Source of the DNA: Ceratothoa steindachneri
Taxonomy: Eukaryota > Arthropoda > Malacostraca > Isopoda > Cymothoidae
Reading direction: 5' to 3'
Assembly (NCBI GenBank): GCA_963969495.1
Contig: OZ018322.1
Span: forward strand, 158,068,848 to 158,132,847
Length of the DNA stretch: 64,000 bases
Shown: piece by piece, positions 1 through 12,839 of the stretch
How the letters are laid out: each line of letters opens with the position of its first letter
How positions within the stretch are numbered: the stretch's first letter is position 1
Position numbers and translations under genes: made by a program
Notes under the pieces: model-generated
What the model saw: the letters and a program-made list of their open reading frames with translations, nothing else
Database searches by the model: none
Told to the model about the DNA's origin: nothing

Positions 1-1329
1 CCAAATCTGTGAATTGCATTAAGGATAATTCTTACAATACAGATGACTGTGGCCGCTGGTGATAGAAGCTTAGTACATAAACTACAGTATATAAGAACTT
101 ACTTACAATCATCCATGTCTCAAGACAGAATGAATTATTTGGCAATTTTGTCCATAGAAAATTGTATTTTAAAGAATATAAATATAGAAAGCGCCATGAA
201 GAGATTTGCTGAACTAATAGGCTAGGAACAAAAGGTTTCAGGTAGGCTAATTGTTTATAATGTCCAAAATCCAGGTTGAGAAAAACAATATTATTTTTCA
301 TTGTATGTTAAAAATAAATCCAGGTAATAACCCATTTTTATTATTTTATATATTTAGTTTTTTGTTGTGGAAAGTTTTATAATTATACTAAAAAAGGGGC
401 GCTGACTATCTGCATGCCTATGGCGCTAGTGACCATTACGCTGGCCGTCTCAGGTATCAAAAGCTTTGTATCAAGGAGAGGACTTGCTAGAAACAATATT
501 ACAACAACTAAACAATACATCTATCATTTGATACTTGGTCCAGAATCGCAAAAAAGCATTTTATAAATCTGTTGAGAAGTTCAATGGAGCTTCCATTTGA
601 AAATTACCTCCCAGTTCGAATTAGATGGAAACTTAAGAAATAAAGGTAACAACACTCGATTCGAGAAAGAAGTCATTGGGACCTGAGGCCAACAGTTAGG
701 TGAAGATGGTAAAATTTGACACACGAACAATGGTTTAAATATGTGGTCAGAAATAATTAATTAGCATGTATGTAAGAATGAATATTGTATTGTAGCCTAA
801 CGTGTAATAAATTTAATTTCATTTATGTCAGAATAAAATTATTTTGTAAAACTTTGCAGATTTTCAGTACTTCTGAGACTACTCTTCGGAGCATTTCACC
901 CTAATTGAGTGGATAAAACTTTGAAGCATGGAGTTAGTGCTAACATTGTAAAGAGCAACATATATCATCACGTTGTGACAAATTTTGAGAGGGATATCCA
1001 GATTTGCATCCCACATAACACATAAATGAAGTTATAACTCAATAGGACAAAGCCACATACCATATAGCCAAATCCTCAAGAATTGGTTTGGAAAATTGTT
1101 TTCACACCCAAGATGTGGCTACCACAGAGCCCTTAATTAAATCCAAGATAAAATAATTATAGGGATGCTTGAAAAGCAATATTAAGTACCATAATGCAAT
1201 TGAATGAGAAATTTAGGAAAAAATTAAAGTTCAGTGGGAAAAGATTGCTTCAGAAATTTGTGAAAATTTAGTGAAATACTTGCCGAAAAGAATTATTGCT
1301 GTAAATAAGCAAAAGGGGGTCAAACTAAT
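1..1329. other. Unassigned AT-rich flank
   Basis: No protein family, RNA gene or clear repeat was recognised in this stretch. Short open frames at the start (up to 89 codons) show no motif and overlap each other on opposite strands. The right edge is set by the left terminal inverted repeat of the piggyBac-like element. Confidence 0.5.
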
Positions 1330-4143
1330 CCCTAGAACCCCAACGTTCATTTTGAGTCACACTAACCACAACCCCGGGAGAATTACACCAGTTTTTTGAA
1401 AATCAAAAAAGGATAATATTTTTCAATTAAGGTTTATTACAAAGTATACAGTGAAAAAGTATCTCTTTAGCTTTGGAATGCTGCCAAGTATCCTTAATTT
1501 GTACTTTATCTTAATAATGTTACTGATTTTATGGAGAACTAGGCTACAAGAGACTAAATTTTAAGATGTGCTTAGAAAAAAAAATTCGACCCCAAAATTA
1601 CTGCAGCTGGAGACTTCTCCTGTTGTAAAATGGTCCTGATGTAATTGAACCCTCGCCTGAGTCAGTTACAGCCCTCTACTGCCACTGTAATCTGTATGGA
1701 AGACACGTGAAAGATAGCTATATTTTTTGTTGAATTTGTCGTTTTCATTTGATTTTCATTCTTTTTCTAAAGCTGATAGTCATTTATTTCAAGACAAAAT
1801 GAACACACACAATGAAAAGTAAACTTACCTTTTACAGGCAGTCACCGCAGGTGGGGTACAGATGCCTAGGGCACTTTGGTTTGGCATACCTATTGCAGTG
1901 GTGCCGGGTCTTCATGTCTGACTTGCTAGGGCAATCACAACAGCTTACCAGGCGTGACTTGCTATCAACAAATGACTTTCCTGGTGACCCGACAGCGCTG
2001 CCCAGTGATGGAAGGTCACACACTGTTGTTACCAAGGTGTGAAGTTGGCGGGACAGGACTGGTGATGACAGCCGTGAATAAGCCCAGGGATTGATTAGTC
2101 CTCTCCCTAAATTCATCATGAAAGCTCTCCTCTTCGGTATGCTGATGCCCTTCCTTGCACGGTTCTTGCAGGTGATGATGAAAGCATTGATGCTCGCTAA
2201 ATTAAGACTGCCATACAACATACAGAGGGGCCAACGTCGTGTTTTCCTAGAGCATTAACTTTTTGCACACATTTGGTCGAATGTGTCGACCCCTCCTTTT
2301 GTGGCATTGTAAAATTGTATGAGATCTGGCTTGCCACCTGGTGTAATGGTAGGCTGGGTGTGCTGGGATAACATGAGAAGCACCATTTTCTTATTTGTGC
2401 GGGATGTCTGTGCCACGTACGAAACAAGCGTCATCTCTTTGGTGAAAAGGAAGGCACTTGAACCGTGCAGTCGTGTTTCTTTTGCCTTCATCCCCTGTGG
2501 AATTTCAGCCTTGTTTACTCGAACTGTGCCAACAAGGGTCATTCCACAGTTGTTCACAAGGTCGGAGATCAGAGGTGCTGATGGGAATCAGTTGTCCGTG
2601 GTCACATTTCTCTTTGTTCAGTGGTATGGCCTGGTGAGTTCCTTTGTGAAGTAATGCTCGAGTTTCACCCCATCCCGTGGCCTTGGCCCCTGCTTGCCAA
2701 GGTAGGGTATGGCACCAAGCATGTACTTAGTCTCAGAATCGCAGATCAGGACAAGCTTGATGCCATATTTGACAGGTTTGTTGGGGATATACATCCAGAC
2801 TGGGAACTTCCCTCTATACTTCAACTTTTGTTCGTCCACTGAGAGGTTTTCGTGTGGGACATAGAGCTGGCCACAGTTCTCGATAAACTCGTCGGACACC
2901 TTCCTCACATGGGCAAATATATCTTGTTTCTGCCTCTTTTCACTGGTTTCGGGGTTGTCAAACCTCAAGCAGGATAGGAGAAACTCAAACCTCCCCTTGG
3001 ACATTGCTGCCCGATACAGGGGACATCCACATACAGTGTTCCACATCTCAATGAGGAAGAGATGGCTATCCCTCTGCTGCCCTGCCATATGACCACTTCC
3101 AGGAGTGCTAATATCTCCTTAGACTCCATAGCACCGTATGTGGAACTTTGACTTGACATACTTTCTTCCACACGCTCTTTACGTTTGTTTGACCAAGTGA
3201 CGAATTCCTGAACGATGGAATCAGTAATAAAGAGCTTGATTGCCTCTTCAGGTGCGATTACATCGCTTGCCTTCTGAGTTGCCCCATGAGTGTGTCTTGA
3301 TAAGATGTTTCTTGACAACCTTCTCGTTGTTGCAACGTGCTGTGGCTGACAGCTCCACCTGAAATTACTTCAGGTAGAAATTGATGTTTTGTTAAAGTCC
3401 ACAACGGATGGAGCATCACCCCCCAGGTAACGTTTTCCTTTCCGTCCACCACTGGCATGGGCAGTAGCAGAGGTACTAGCAGTGGCAGCAGCAGAGTTAC
3501 TGGCAGGGGCAGGACTTTTCTTGGTTCGGAGGTGAAAATCTTACTTTTTCTTTTCTTTGGAGGAGCATCATCCCCCTTAAACTCATCACTACTTCCTGGT
3601 TCAATGACGGGCACATAATCTTCGTCATCGTCACTATCGTATAGTTCCTCTATTTCTAGGTTGTGACTGAATTTGCTTTCATTATCAATATGTGACTCAA
3701 CATCATCAACACCTTCACTATCACTACTATCTTGCAATGTTAGGCCTGATCTGTTTATTATGTTCGAAATTCCATCTTTACTGAGCCACTTGCTTAGACC
3801 AGGCATAATTTTGTTATTCCTAAAATAAATAATTTAATAGTTAAAAAGAAACACACGTAAGATTTCACAAAATAGTACGGTCACCACAACGTAGGGAGTA
3901 CATCACCCTGGTAAAAATTCTCACAGTCTCATAACGTCGGGTGTATTTCTCCCCAAATCACAAACTTTCCCACGTGATGTAAAATTCCAAACCCCGAGTG
4001 AGAGCGCACACCGATCCTTCAAGACGTCACAGAAAGCACTGAAGGACCTGAGGGGCGGAGCGTGCTCACGCGCTTTCATGGCTATGAATCACGTGACCAC
4101 ACCATGCACTCGGTGAAAATCTCCCCACGATGTGGTTCTAGGG
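1330..4143 (-). mobile_element. piggyBac-like DNA transposon (decayed, both ends visible)
   Basis: Both ends carry the piggyBac-type terminus CCCTAGAAC. The left end begins CCCTAGAACCCCAACG at 1330; the right end, read on the minus strand from 4143, begins CCCTAGAACCACATCG. The right flank is the canonical TTAA target (4144-4147). The left flank reads TAAT (1326-1329), so one target copy has mutated. Inside the right end, 3883-3911 is an inverted imperfect copy of the terminal 30 bases, and 3930-3955 is a further related motif, as expected for subterminal repeats. Transcription of the transposase is on the minus strand. At about 2.8 kb the element has autonomous size, but its gene is broken. 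Confidence 0.88.
1832..3806 (-). pseudogene. piggyBac-like transposase pseudogene
   Basis: The product would be the DDE transposase that cuts and pastes the element at TTAA sites. In minus-strand order: an acidic N-terminus starting MPGLSKWLSKDG with Asp/Glu-rich runs (3806-3530); a mid-domain (3318-2965); the core at 3088-2618 with the SVDEQ box (first catalytic Asp, residue 85 of that frame) followed by YIPNKPVKYGIK; the second Asp in TTDN near 2597, followed by a TGA stop where the family has Trp; the third Asp in GGVDTFDQM (about 2285-2270); and a C-terminal Cys/His cross-brace zinc finger (about 1935-1832). The reading frame shifts at least four times and carries internal stops, so no full-length protein can be made. 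All three catalytic aspartates are still readable. Identification as DDE_Tnp_1_7 is strong; the subfamily is not determined. Confidence 0.9.
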
Positions 4144-4176
4144 TTAAAAAAAATAACGATAAATAAATATATAATG

Positions 4177-4347
<171 letters not shown>

Positions 4348-4349
4348 CT

Positions 4350-5233
4350 AACCACCCTAATAACATCATCAAACAAAGTGTTTTCTCCTCTATGTTTTTG
4401 CGTGCACTTAGAATTGTTTCAACAGAATACCTAGACAAAGAAGTCGAGAGAAGATATAAAATAAGGATAAATTTGTGGTACCCTCTGTACTTTCTCGACA
4501 CTTGTTATAAGTCTGTCAAGCGTTCCTATTATCAAACTAATGTTAGTATCCCTAAGTTTCAGGCCAAAAACCTATTAGTTTTACCCTATAACCATATTTT
4601 CATTAAATTACCTTGTTTACTTAGGCCTCTGAACATAAATGTTATTTTTAAGTACCAGACTGAAATTTGTCGTATCCTTGTCAAAAATTCACCACCTCGA
4701 CCTAGTATTGTTAATTCGATAGGTTGCAACAACTGCTAAAAATTTTATTATAGACAAACCGGGAAAAAACTAGATGTTCATGTTAAGCAACATTAAGCCA
4801 ATGTACGTAATCACAGTGAACCATTTGCGCTTTTTTCTACGTGTGTACAATCTTATCCATAGCATTAACTGGAACACTGCCAAAACATCCATAATATGTA
4901 GTAATTATATTTCTAGAAATGTATTAGAATGTATCTCCATTAACGCGTTCCCAAATTTCAACCTTAGCCCTGGTTTGTTCATGCTCGACCCCATTATCAC
5001 CTCATATATAAAATGACGAATAAAGTTGTTTAAGGAATTTTACCCTCTACTTAAGGTTCAGAGGTGAGTAGTCTAATCCCCCCTTCTACTATTTAAGGCA
5101 ATGTATGACCAGCCTTCTGTTTATTCCTTGCATAGGTCTTTAAGAATAAAGACGAAAGCGCTCGGAATCGTTTTTCACTTTTCCTTTTGGGTGTATCTGC
5201 ATAAATTTGACTCACGTGCACTTTGTGAGCTTT

Positions 5234-5237
<4 letters not shown>
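4350..5237 (+). pseudogene. Penelope-like element 3' fragment (RT C-terminus plus GIY-YIG)
   Basis: This is the 3' part of a Penelope-like retroelement, which normally encodes a reverse transcriptase fused to a GIY-YIG endonuclease. The frame 4392-4739 contains [18 protein letters not shown], typical of the region between RT and endonuclease. Its Cys-rich GCNNC is followed, after a stop, by KFYYRQTGKKLDVHVKQH (the GIY-YIG core with a damaged YIGQT box). A shifted frame to 5016 has the family's downstream His, Glu and NLSPGLFMLD motifs. About 220 bp of 3' UTR follows, ending at the next (TA)n array. The 5' part is missing: the element starts inside the previous (TA)n array. Stops and one or more frameshifts make it inactive. 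Confidence 0.82.

Positions 5238-5284
<47 letters not shown>
5238..5284. repeat. (TA)n microsatellite
   Basis: Pure TA array at the 3' end of the PLE fragment. Confidence 0.97.
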
Positions 5285-5285
<1 letters not shown>

Positions 5286-8200
5286 TGAAATCATTTACTA
5301 CAAATCTCTTATTACAGTATATGTATTACTTCATAAGGCGTTTTTGAGAATTCGATAAAGAAATAATTCATAGTTTTTTGTTTTCATTCAATTTTATAAC
5401 TTAATCTAACCATATCTAAGCTAAGCGACCTCCTAATAAAAAAATAGACATTTGATAGTTTTAAATGTGATATAAAAACGCGCTAGGAGATGTCTGATGT
5501 TCACTGCCCTATAGTAATCTAACCTTTGGTCTTTGAGTAGAATAAATAGTCCTTGCTGGCTCCCTGTAAATATGTGACTATGTAACCATGGGAAATGCGT
5601 TACTAGGATCTCGACTTAGAAAACAAAAAGAAAATACACTTATTATTATGAAAAAATTAAATATCAAGTTAGAAGTTTTAAAGAAATATAATTTGGAAGT
5701 TAATTTAATTCTGAATTTGATTTCGAAAAAATGTCTGACCAATGTCGTGTTTGGCGAATCGTAGAAGAAATGTTCGGGCAAATGTGATTTCTTTTTTATA
5801 ATGTGAGCGAGCGTTTTCCTTTTTGAAGAGTGTTGAGGCCGCGTTTTACTTTTTTTTGGTTAATTCTGGGTTAGTTTAAATTTTATAAATCAAAGTATGT
5901 GTTCTGTTCCGTAACAGGATAAAAGGGCCGTTACTTTGGAGAGTTGAGGAATGACATGTCATATTTAAGAATTAATATAGTTGAAAACTGCATTAGGAGA
6001 TTCGAGTGGTTATAACTTAATGATTTGAGAGATTTGTTAAAATGGGGTTGTACAAGTGTATTTGGAAACTGAGGTATTAAGAAATATGAAAGTGATGGTA
6101 AATTTTCATTTTAATGAGTTTTTAGGCCGGATGATTAGTGTTTGAAATTGTAAATTGGAACAGGATGGATGATTTAAGGTGATCTTGGGCGATATTTCGG
6201 AGAATGAATGTGAGATTGTGAATATTGAAAAGAGTTTGTTCTTAGAGTTTTTGAAGTGGTTCAGGTAAGCTTGGAGGCGTATATTTGTCGTGAGAGTGAA
6301 TTTCCCCGCAGGTTGCTCATGGATAGATGAGAGAATGAGAGGAGCTTTAAGATTAGATTCAATTGCAGATGAGAGAATATGTAAGGGGTGTCTAAATTTT
6401 AGAAGGCAGTTTGCTGTGTTAAACAGTAATGCTTGGGAAATAGGAGATGAAACTATATCATTTTAAGGTAAATATCCCATGACCCCCGTACAAGAATCCG
6501 AGATGGTTCCTTCCACCCAAATATTTGAGGCAATAAAGTGGAAAATAAAGGCATAACGAGACTATTCAATTATACTTTAGTGAAACATTTGTTATTGTAA
6601 CCCTATATTGGTTGCTAGGAAGAAAAATAGAGAATTTATTAAAACGTTCCGGATATTAGGAGATTGAACCTAAAGGTTACAGTACAATCGTATTCGTTTC
6701 GCCACACAAAGAAAATTTGTATACAATTCGTGGTTCGAGGGTGGCTTCAGCCATAGAGTTGGGATTGGGTGAGATAACGATTTATTTTAAAAGAGAGAAA
6801 TATAAATTTGTTAGGGTTTACCCACAGGTTTTACTTGTAGTTCTCCTGTCTTAAATTCAAGTGGTAGGATAATGCTTGAATTATAGAGTGAAATTGATTT
6901 ATAATGGATACGGCTTTTGTATAAGGTTTTGAGCAGTGAGCAATTAGATGATTATAATTCATGGCCAATGAGGTTAATCTTGATTGTTTTTAGCAAAAAG
7001 TAAAGGAAGTGGAATTTTACCATTATCTTTGTGACCTATATGAATTAGGTGGCTTTCCTGAAAAATTATCAGCGTGATAGTAATATGAAAGCTCCATAAG
7101 TTTTATTAAAGGTGCTTACCTATCCTCCCAAGTAAATGACATGCAACCAAATTTAGCTTTACTTAATTAATCAATTAATTTTCCTAATTTAAAGTTATTT
7201 TAAGCGAAAGTTTCTAGACGAGACTTTAAACTTTCATTTAGATATAGAAGGTGTATGCAAAACAACTTGAAACTCCGAATTGGAACGTGCGTTCAAGTAG
7301 GTAAATTATCTCAACACATTTTCAAGCTTCTTATGCGTCGCTCTTACACAGTAGTCTAAAGTTTATTCCCTCAAACACTATCGCATAACACTCTGTGTTC
7401 CTCTCCGACTGGTCTTTTTTATACTTTAGGCCCTATGCGCTCTATCCCAGACCTTCTTTATATGGTAATTCCACCTAAACCCATACCCTATTGATCTCTC
7501 TCGCCCTTTTATAGAAAAGAAACTTTCCTCAACTCTCGTAAAAATATACAACTTCTCCACTTGACATTATTCAAGTTTCTCTCTGCAGTTACACCCTACT
7601 TCGACTCCAATATAACCAATTAAACCCACTGATCGTTGATGTTTTAACTGATTCCAACACTTTAATGTTTGAGTAAATCTGAAATTAAGCAGACCAAACC
7701 CAAACCACGAGGCAAACTAATCCGCAATTTCATTACTGCTGTTCTTCCTAAAGTTCCTGCAAAGGTAGATGTCAGCTAACTATATTTATTACATGTCTTC
7801 CTCCTAATTTTAACTCATCTTCCAATCTGGCTAAAAGGGTTTTCACAAACACGAATTTGCTTCCCTGAATGTTAGTAAACACGTTTTTTAAATGGCTTAG
7901 ACTGGTCAGCTTTAGGTTCTTGTAATATTTAATTGCCTAGCACTGTTTTATACTCTAAATCTTACTGTACATCGTGCTCGCTTTATCAATGTTTCTTTCA
8001 ATGTTTTCGTTTTGGGGCATTTGTGATTAATATACTTGCTTTATCCTTAAATTTATATTGCAAGGTCTTAAAAAGTTACATCTCTCTTTCAACAGTATCG
8101 ATTTATCGCACTATTTGAAGTCTACCTGCATATCAATTCAGTACATAATGGCTCTCTTACAACTTTTGGAAGCTCAATCATCATGATACTGAAGTGATGT

Positions 8201-9837
8201 TGGTCGGCTTTTCTACTGATTTTGTTGGGTGTTAAAGGAAGCTCCTTGTATTAACTTTACTTCAACCTAGCTTCTCTTTCAGACAGTGGTCAGCTTGGAA
8301 TTATTTATCTATCAATGCTCTGTAGCTGATGTTTTAAAATCTTCTCAATGTTTCCCCTATATTTCTAACCCACTCTAACCCAATCATAAACCACAAGAGT
8401 ATTAACCTCGTCATCCACGTTGTTGTCACCTCCCGCTCTCAGTAAGTAAAGTCTATCTGGCTTGATCCAATACTTTCCCTCTTCAACCCATTTGACCTCT
8501 TTAAATATTGTAGTTCGTGTTCTTCTTTGGCATTACCTTAAAATCAGACTCCTTCCCTACTAAAATGGCCCCTGCGACCAAAGTTTTCGTTCTTTCCTTT
8601 TATTGCTCGTACTTTGTACTTGACTGTACTCTATGAATGATCTAGCATTCGTTCTCAGGATGGCAAAAGATGTCTGCTGCTATGCTTTCCTCCTCCTCGC
8701 TTGATACCTTGGATCATATCCTGAAGACCTAACTCTAGACAGAAGTCTCTGCTTAATTGGTGGCTAGATTCTTTTTGAAGGCCTGTGGAATTTAATAGAA
8801 ATAGTGCCATACAAATATTTATTAATTAATTGTAATTAATTAATTGTACCACTAGTCACTTTTTAAGCCTGATTTATTATTGTTTCTATCAATTATTATT
8901 TTTTTTAGCTGAATTGAAGTTCCATTTATTATATTTAGTTCTAAACACACTTCTAAATATCAGGATACGACAGAGTTTGAAATTTAGTGTGAGCTATATA
9001 AATGAATGAAAACACGAATATCTCTATGGTATTCGCTGAAAGCATGTAGGTAGAAATATATTACCTTAATATACGTTAATTTACTTCAAGGAATTTTGGA
9101 AGTGGTTAAATATTTCTCATCAATTAAGCATCATTAATGCTTCCCAATTTTCTTGCCCTGGCCCATATAGATTAAAAATAAAATTAGCTTCTCGACTTGT
9201 GCGGTAACTAAGTTCGTTCTCACCAAACGGCGCGTATATTAGGCCTGTCGAAAAATTCCATTGTTTCTAATTATCATAGGTTTCTGTAAAGTTCCCAAGG
9301 ACACATGGCATGAATAAAGCGGAAAAAACAATTATTTTGACTTAGGTTAATGGGAAGAAATTGCAGCATGATTTAAATTTTCTGCTTTGGAATTTAACAA
9401 AGGTACTGGTCAGGTGTACATTGAGTCATATTTTGCATTATACCTTTTCATCTAAACAAGATAGACCAACAAAATACGCATCAAACTATAGTGTTTTTAT
9501 TTTTCTTCCTGAATTATACACGAGACCTGTATCCTAATGTGTATGTTTTGAATTTTTAAGTTGGTAAAAAGGACCTTATAACCATATATGTACTTTTGTG
9601 TGGCTATCCTATTTCCATTGGTTTTCCTGTTAGCCCCCACTTGGGGCGGTTTACTGGTAGAGAAGTAAGTGTCTGCGTAAGTAAAAGGCTGCAGAAAATG
9701 ATTAACAATTTTTTCAATTCAAAAAGTTCTATGCATTCTGGTATATTAAATCAAAAAATACAAAAAAATGTCAGAACCTTTCCAGGTATTTAATATAATT
9801 TAAAACCTTGAAGTTTTACCTGTAAATGTATATCAAC
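5285..9837. other. Unassigned intergenic DNA
   Basis: No recognised family. A few open stretches without a good start are visible, for example a plus-strand run at about 6655-6850 and a minus-strand run at about 8515-8375, but both lie among many stops and show no known motif. They could be ancient decayed coding sequence. Short TTAATTAA-type palindromes occur at 7160-7180 and 8815-8850. Confidence 0.4.
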
Positions 9838-9852
9838 TACACACACACACAC

Positions 9853-9898
<46 letters not shown>
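9838..9898. repeat. (AC)n/(AT)n compound microsatellite
   Basis: A CA run followed by AT units, ending exactly at the left terminal inverted repeat of the hAT-like element. Confidence 0.95.
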
Positions 9899-9901
<3 letters not shown>

Positions 9902-10161
9902 GGTCGTCCTTATATATAGGGTGACAAATTAGACTTGTATTTTTATTTTCCCCCAACCCTTAGTTTTGTTCCTTTTCTCATTAATATCATTGCTGCAAAA
10001 TATTTTGGGGATCAAGTGATATTTATAAGTTGCACATCAATCATAAAGTTATACCAAATAATCAATATCTTGTGTTGTAATCGATCAATCATGATTAATT
10101 AGTAATACGTTTTAAACTATTTACAAATTCTTTAATTATGTATTGTTCGTTTCAATAATTA

Positions 10162-11616
10162 TTATGAAAGTTCTGACCACAGGTAATGAAGTAATTTCAA
10201 GATTTGACAGTAATTTTTTCCTCTTGGCAAATTAATTAAAATTTTATTAACTCTTCTATTATCTGTGTTATCTGAACCTCTTTTGGATTTAGTAAGTATT
10301 GTAAATGAGGCTTTGGCTACCAATTCCAACACATGATATCTGCAGGCAAAGTAGAGGAGGTTCTTTTCTAACATTTTTTCTATATGCGTACATGCGCCAT
10401 TAATACGAGCTGTGTTGGATGCTGTTGTATCAAATACCATGGAAACTACTTTATCAACCAGATTCCAGTCTTCTAATGCATCGACAAATGCCTTTGCTTG
10501 TTATTTTCTAGTGCCATTTGGGATTTTTTGAACTGTGAGGAGTTGGCTAACTCCATTGCCTGAATCAAAGATGAGAAGGCAATCAACATTTTTATGAGAT
10601 ATCAAGTCTTGCATTAGCTTGGCATCCCAATGTACACTCAATAGCATGTCACTAGAAAATTCAGCTTTTAATTTTAAAGCGAGGTTTTTCCTTTCTAACT
10701 GCCTCTGACGCCGATAAAGGAACGATTAGTAATTAAATTTTCAATATTCTTCCCAAAAGCTTTAGAAGCCTCATTGAGTAATGAAATTGCCTTGCGGTCT
10801 GATACTTTTGCTCTATCCAGAGCTGCAGCGAGGGATGGCGTTATAATATTCGTAGTCCTCCTGTTACGTTTAAAAGGTTCAGTGGTGACTTCAGCAATAG
10901 CCATCACTGCTGTGACCACAAAGGTGCAGAAAGTTGTGGAGTGGTAAGTACCCTCTCCTTGGGGGCTGGTTCCTTGTTGCTAAAACCAAGAGGATAGTGG
11001 CTACTGTATACTCAATATCAATTACACACTTCTTCACTGCTAATTCCTGTACTGAATGACTCCAATATAACAGTCTGAAAAGTAATTGCTGCTGCCCGAT
11101 CAGATCTGAGCTTCCTTTCTCCTTTTAGTTTTTTTCGTTTCGCTGCTCTTTTTCTTTGATAGCTAAAGAAATATCAATTGAACCCAAAGTTCCTCTCCTG
11201 CCTGCTTCTCTTTGAGCAATAATAAAATCTCTCTCTTATGTATTTTGTATGGTTGATAAGGCATCTGCAGTAGCAATATCAAACAAATCTTTTAAACTCT
11301 TCTCAAAACTCTCTTCTGTCTATACTTGGCAAGATGATCTACGTTTCCTTCCCTTTTTCAACTGCTGGTATGTTGCAAATAATTTCTGAACTTTAGCAAT
11401 AGAATGATCTTCTCTTATGATTATGATGCGTGCCTTTTCCCAAAACTCTGTCACTTTGTTCACTACTACATCTGCACTAGAGCCAATAGTAAGCTTCTCA
11501 TCTTGATGGTAGTGGAGGAAGTTGCTCAAAACTTCCCCTTTTGATGGAAGCTTGGATTCTGTGAGCTCTTCTCTAGCACTAACAATAAATATATCACTTC
11601 TTTTTTTTGGTGCCAT
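10162..11616 (-). pseudogene. RNase H-fold (hAT-like) transposase pseudogene
   Basis: The start MAPKKRSDIF at 11616 opens a frame with LPSKGEVLSNFLHYH and EFWEKARI. A second stretch continues to about 11070. A third (10919-10695) has a Leu-rich segment with DRAKVSDRKAISLLNEA. The last (10700-10162) has LSVHWDAKL, then MVFDTTASN, then CRYHVLELV. An Asp, a second Asp in a (T/D)xxASN context and a CxxH motif followed by an aliphatic run fit the RNase H-like core of hAT transposases, although the overall sequence is unlike the best known hAT groups. I believe similar proteins occur widely as unnamed arthropod proteins. Stops and frame changes, plus an embedded LINE fragment at 10905-11015, break the gene. 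The C-terminal part with the catalytic Glu is absent. Confidence 0.6.
10905..11015 (-). pseudogene. LINE endonuclease fragment inside the hAT-like transposase gene
   Basis: On the minus strand this stretch translates to LVLATRNQPPRRGYLPLHNF and onward to CGHS. It aligns without gaps to the endonuclease of LINE A copy 3 at about 29690-29810, including the DNA run ACAAGGAACCAGCC. It interrupts the transposase between its N-terminal and middle regions. It is too short to be a separate element and is best read as a captured or filler fragment. Confidence 0.75.
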
Positions 11617-12066
11617 GAAGACACTTTTAAAGTAAAGAACACACTAAACTAATATCTGATATGCTGCTAATAAGAGTCAATTCTTAGAGTTCAAGAAGCA
11701 AGTAGCTGATTCACTCAGAGGTAGAGGTCGAACAACAAACATCCTACCTCACACAGTATACAGCACACACTGAGATGTGAGAGGAGTACTTACGGTAAAG
11801 TGTAATGACTACTCGGCATCATTGCCATCAACCACCACTGAGTACCAGTGTTATCAATGGTAAATATTGATAGGTTAAGGTTAGCACAGAACCTCAAGTT
11901 TCTTTTCGGGTTTATTGGGACTGCTAATGAATAGAAATAGGTTTGTATCAAAGTAGCTAGATGATTCCGAAAGAAAAATGCCGACTTTGTAAAAAATGTG
12001 TAAAATGTAGAAACTTTTAGGCTTATGGGAGGAGAGTTTATCAATAACAAAATTTTAAGAACCACC

Positions 12067-12069
<3 letters not shown>

Positions 12070-12119
<50 letters not shown>
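12070..12119. repeat. (TA)n microsatellite
   Basis: TA array at the right edge of the hAT-like element. Confidence 0.97.
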
Positions 12120-12123
<4 letters not shown>

Positions 12124-12839
12124 TTCAGGAACTGACGAGTTTATTCCGGGTATTCCAAACCGGAGTTTCAATAAAAGATAAAAATCAAGCACGCTATTGT
12201 TAAAATCACTTTTAATCAACTGAATTAGGATGTTTCGAGGACACAAAGGTTTATAAGTTAAAATTTCTAATTTAATTAAATTTAAAGGAGAACAGTGAAA
12301 TTTATTTAGAAGTTTACTTAATGCATGATTAAATATTCCATTCATTTAAGAAACAAGGCAAAGATTGGATGCTGTTTGATTTATACTTAAATTTTATTTT
12401 AATTTTAGGATGAAAGACGATTCTAATATGTAATCCTATTTCGTTGGATTTTTGCTATTCCTTTTTATGTTAAATCTTTCGAAACTAATTTCAGACTTCC
12501 TTTTTTTCTTATCCAGGTGAGGGATCTGGATTATTTTAACCAACCATGAGCTGGTCAATGCTCTCCGATGTTGCTGCATGCGACAATGGATTGAGCTAAT
12601 ATTCGAACCTTTAATAAAACAAACGACCGCACGATGTTTCCCATACAAGACCAAAATACAAAGAAGTAATAACAGCCTAAAAATAATAGAAAATAGTTTT
12701 AACAGCTGGAACAGAAAGAACGATAACTTCATTAATACTGTAAGGCAAGACGACGGACCTTATAATCATCTGCAAGTATAGATAATCACAGAAAATACAA
12801 ATTAAAATAAGGAAATATATTTCATACGCCACAAATACC
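12120..12839. other. Unassigned, with a possible LINE ORF1 remnant on the minus strand
   Basis: The minus-strand frame ending at 12120 contains PRNILIQLIKSDF, which resembles PPNDILIQFLIKQF in the small ORF at 44300-44467. This hints at a related element start, but the match is short. Nothing else was recognised. Confidence 0.3.

Larger units (their letters stand above)
9899..12069 (-). mobile_element. hAT-like DNA transposon inserted in (TA)n DNA
   Basis: The left end reads TAGGGTCGTCCTTA (9899) and the right end, on the minus strand from 12069, reads TAGGGTGGTTCTTA; 12 of 14 bases match. TAGGG-type termini are common in hAT elements. Both ends abut TA dinucleotide arrays, so an 8-bp hAT target duplication could be hidden as TATATATA. 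The minus strand carries the transposase remains (11616-10162). Only about 260 bp lies between the last readable transposase segment and the left end, so the C-terminal half of the transposase (dimerisation region) has been deleted. Superfamily assignment is inference. Confidence 0.6.

Noticed and set aside
1832..3806. Domesticated piggyBac-derived host gene
   Set aside because: Terminal repeats are present and the frame is broken by several shifts and stops.
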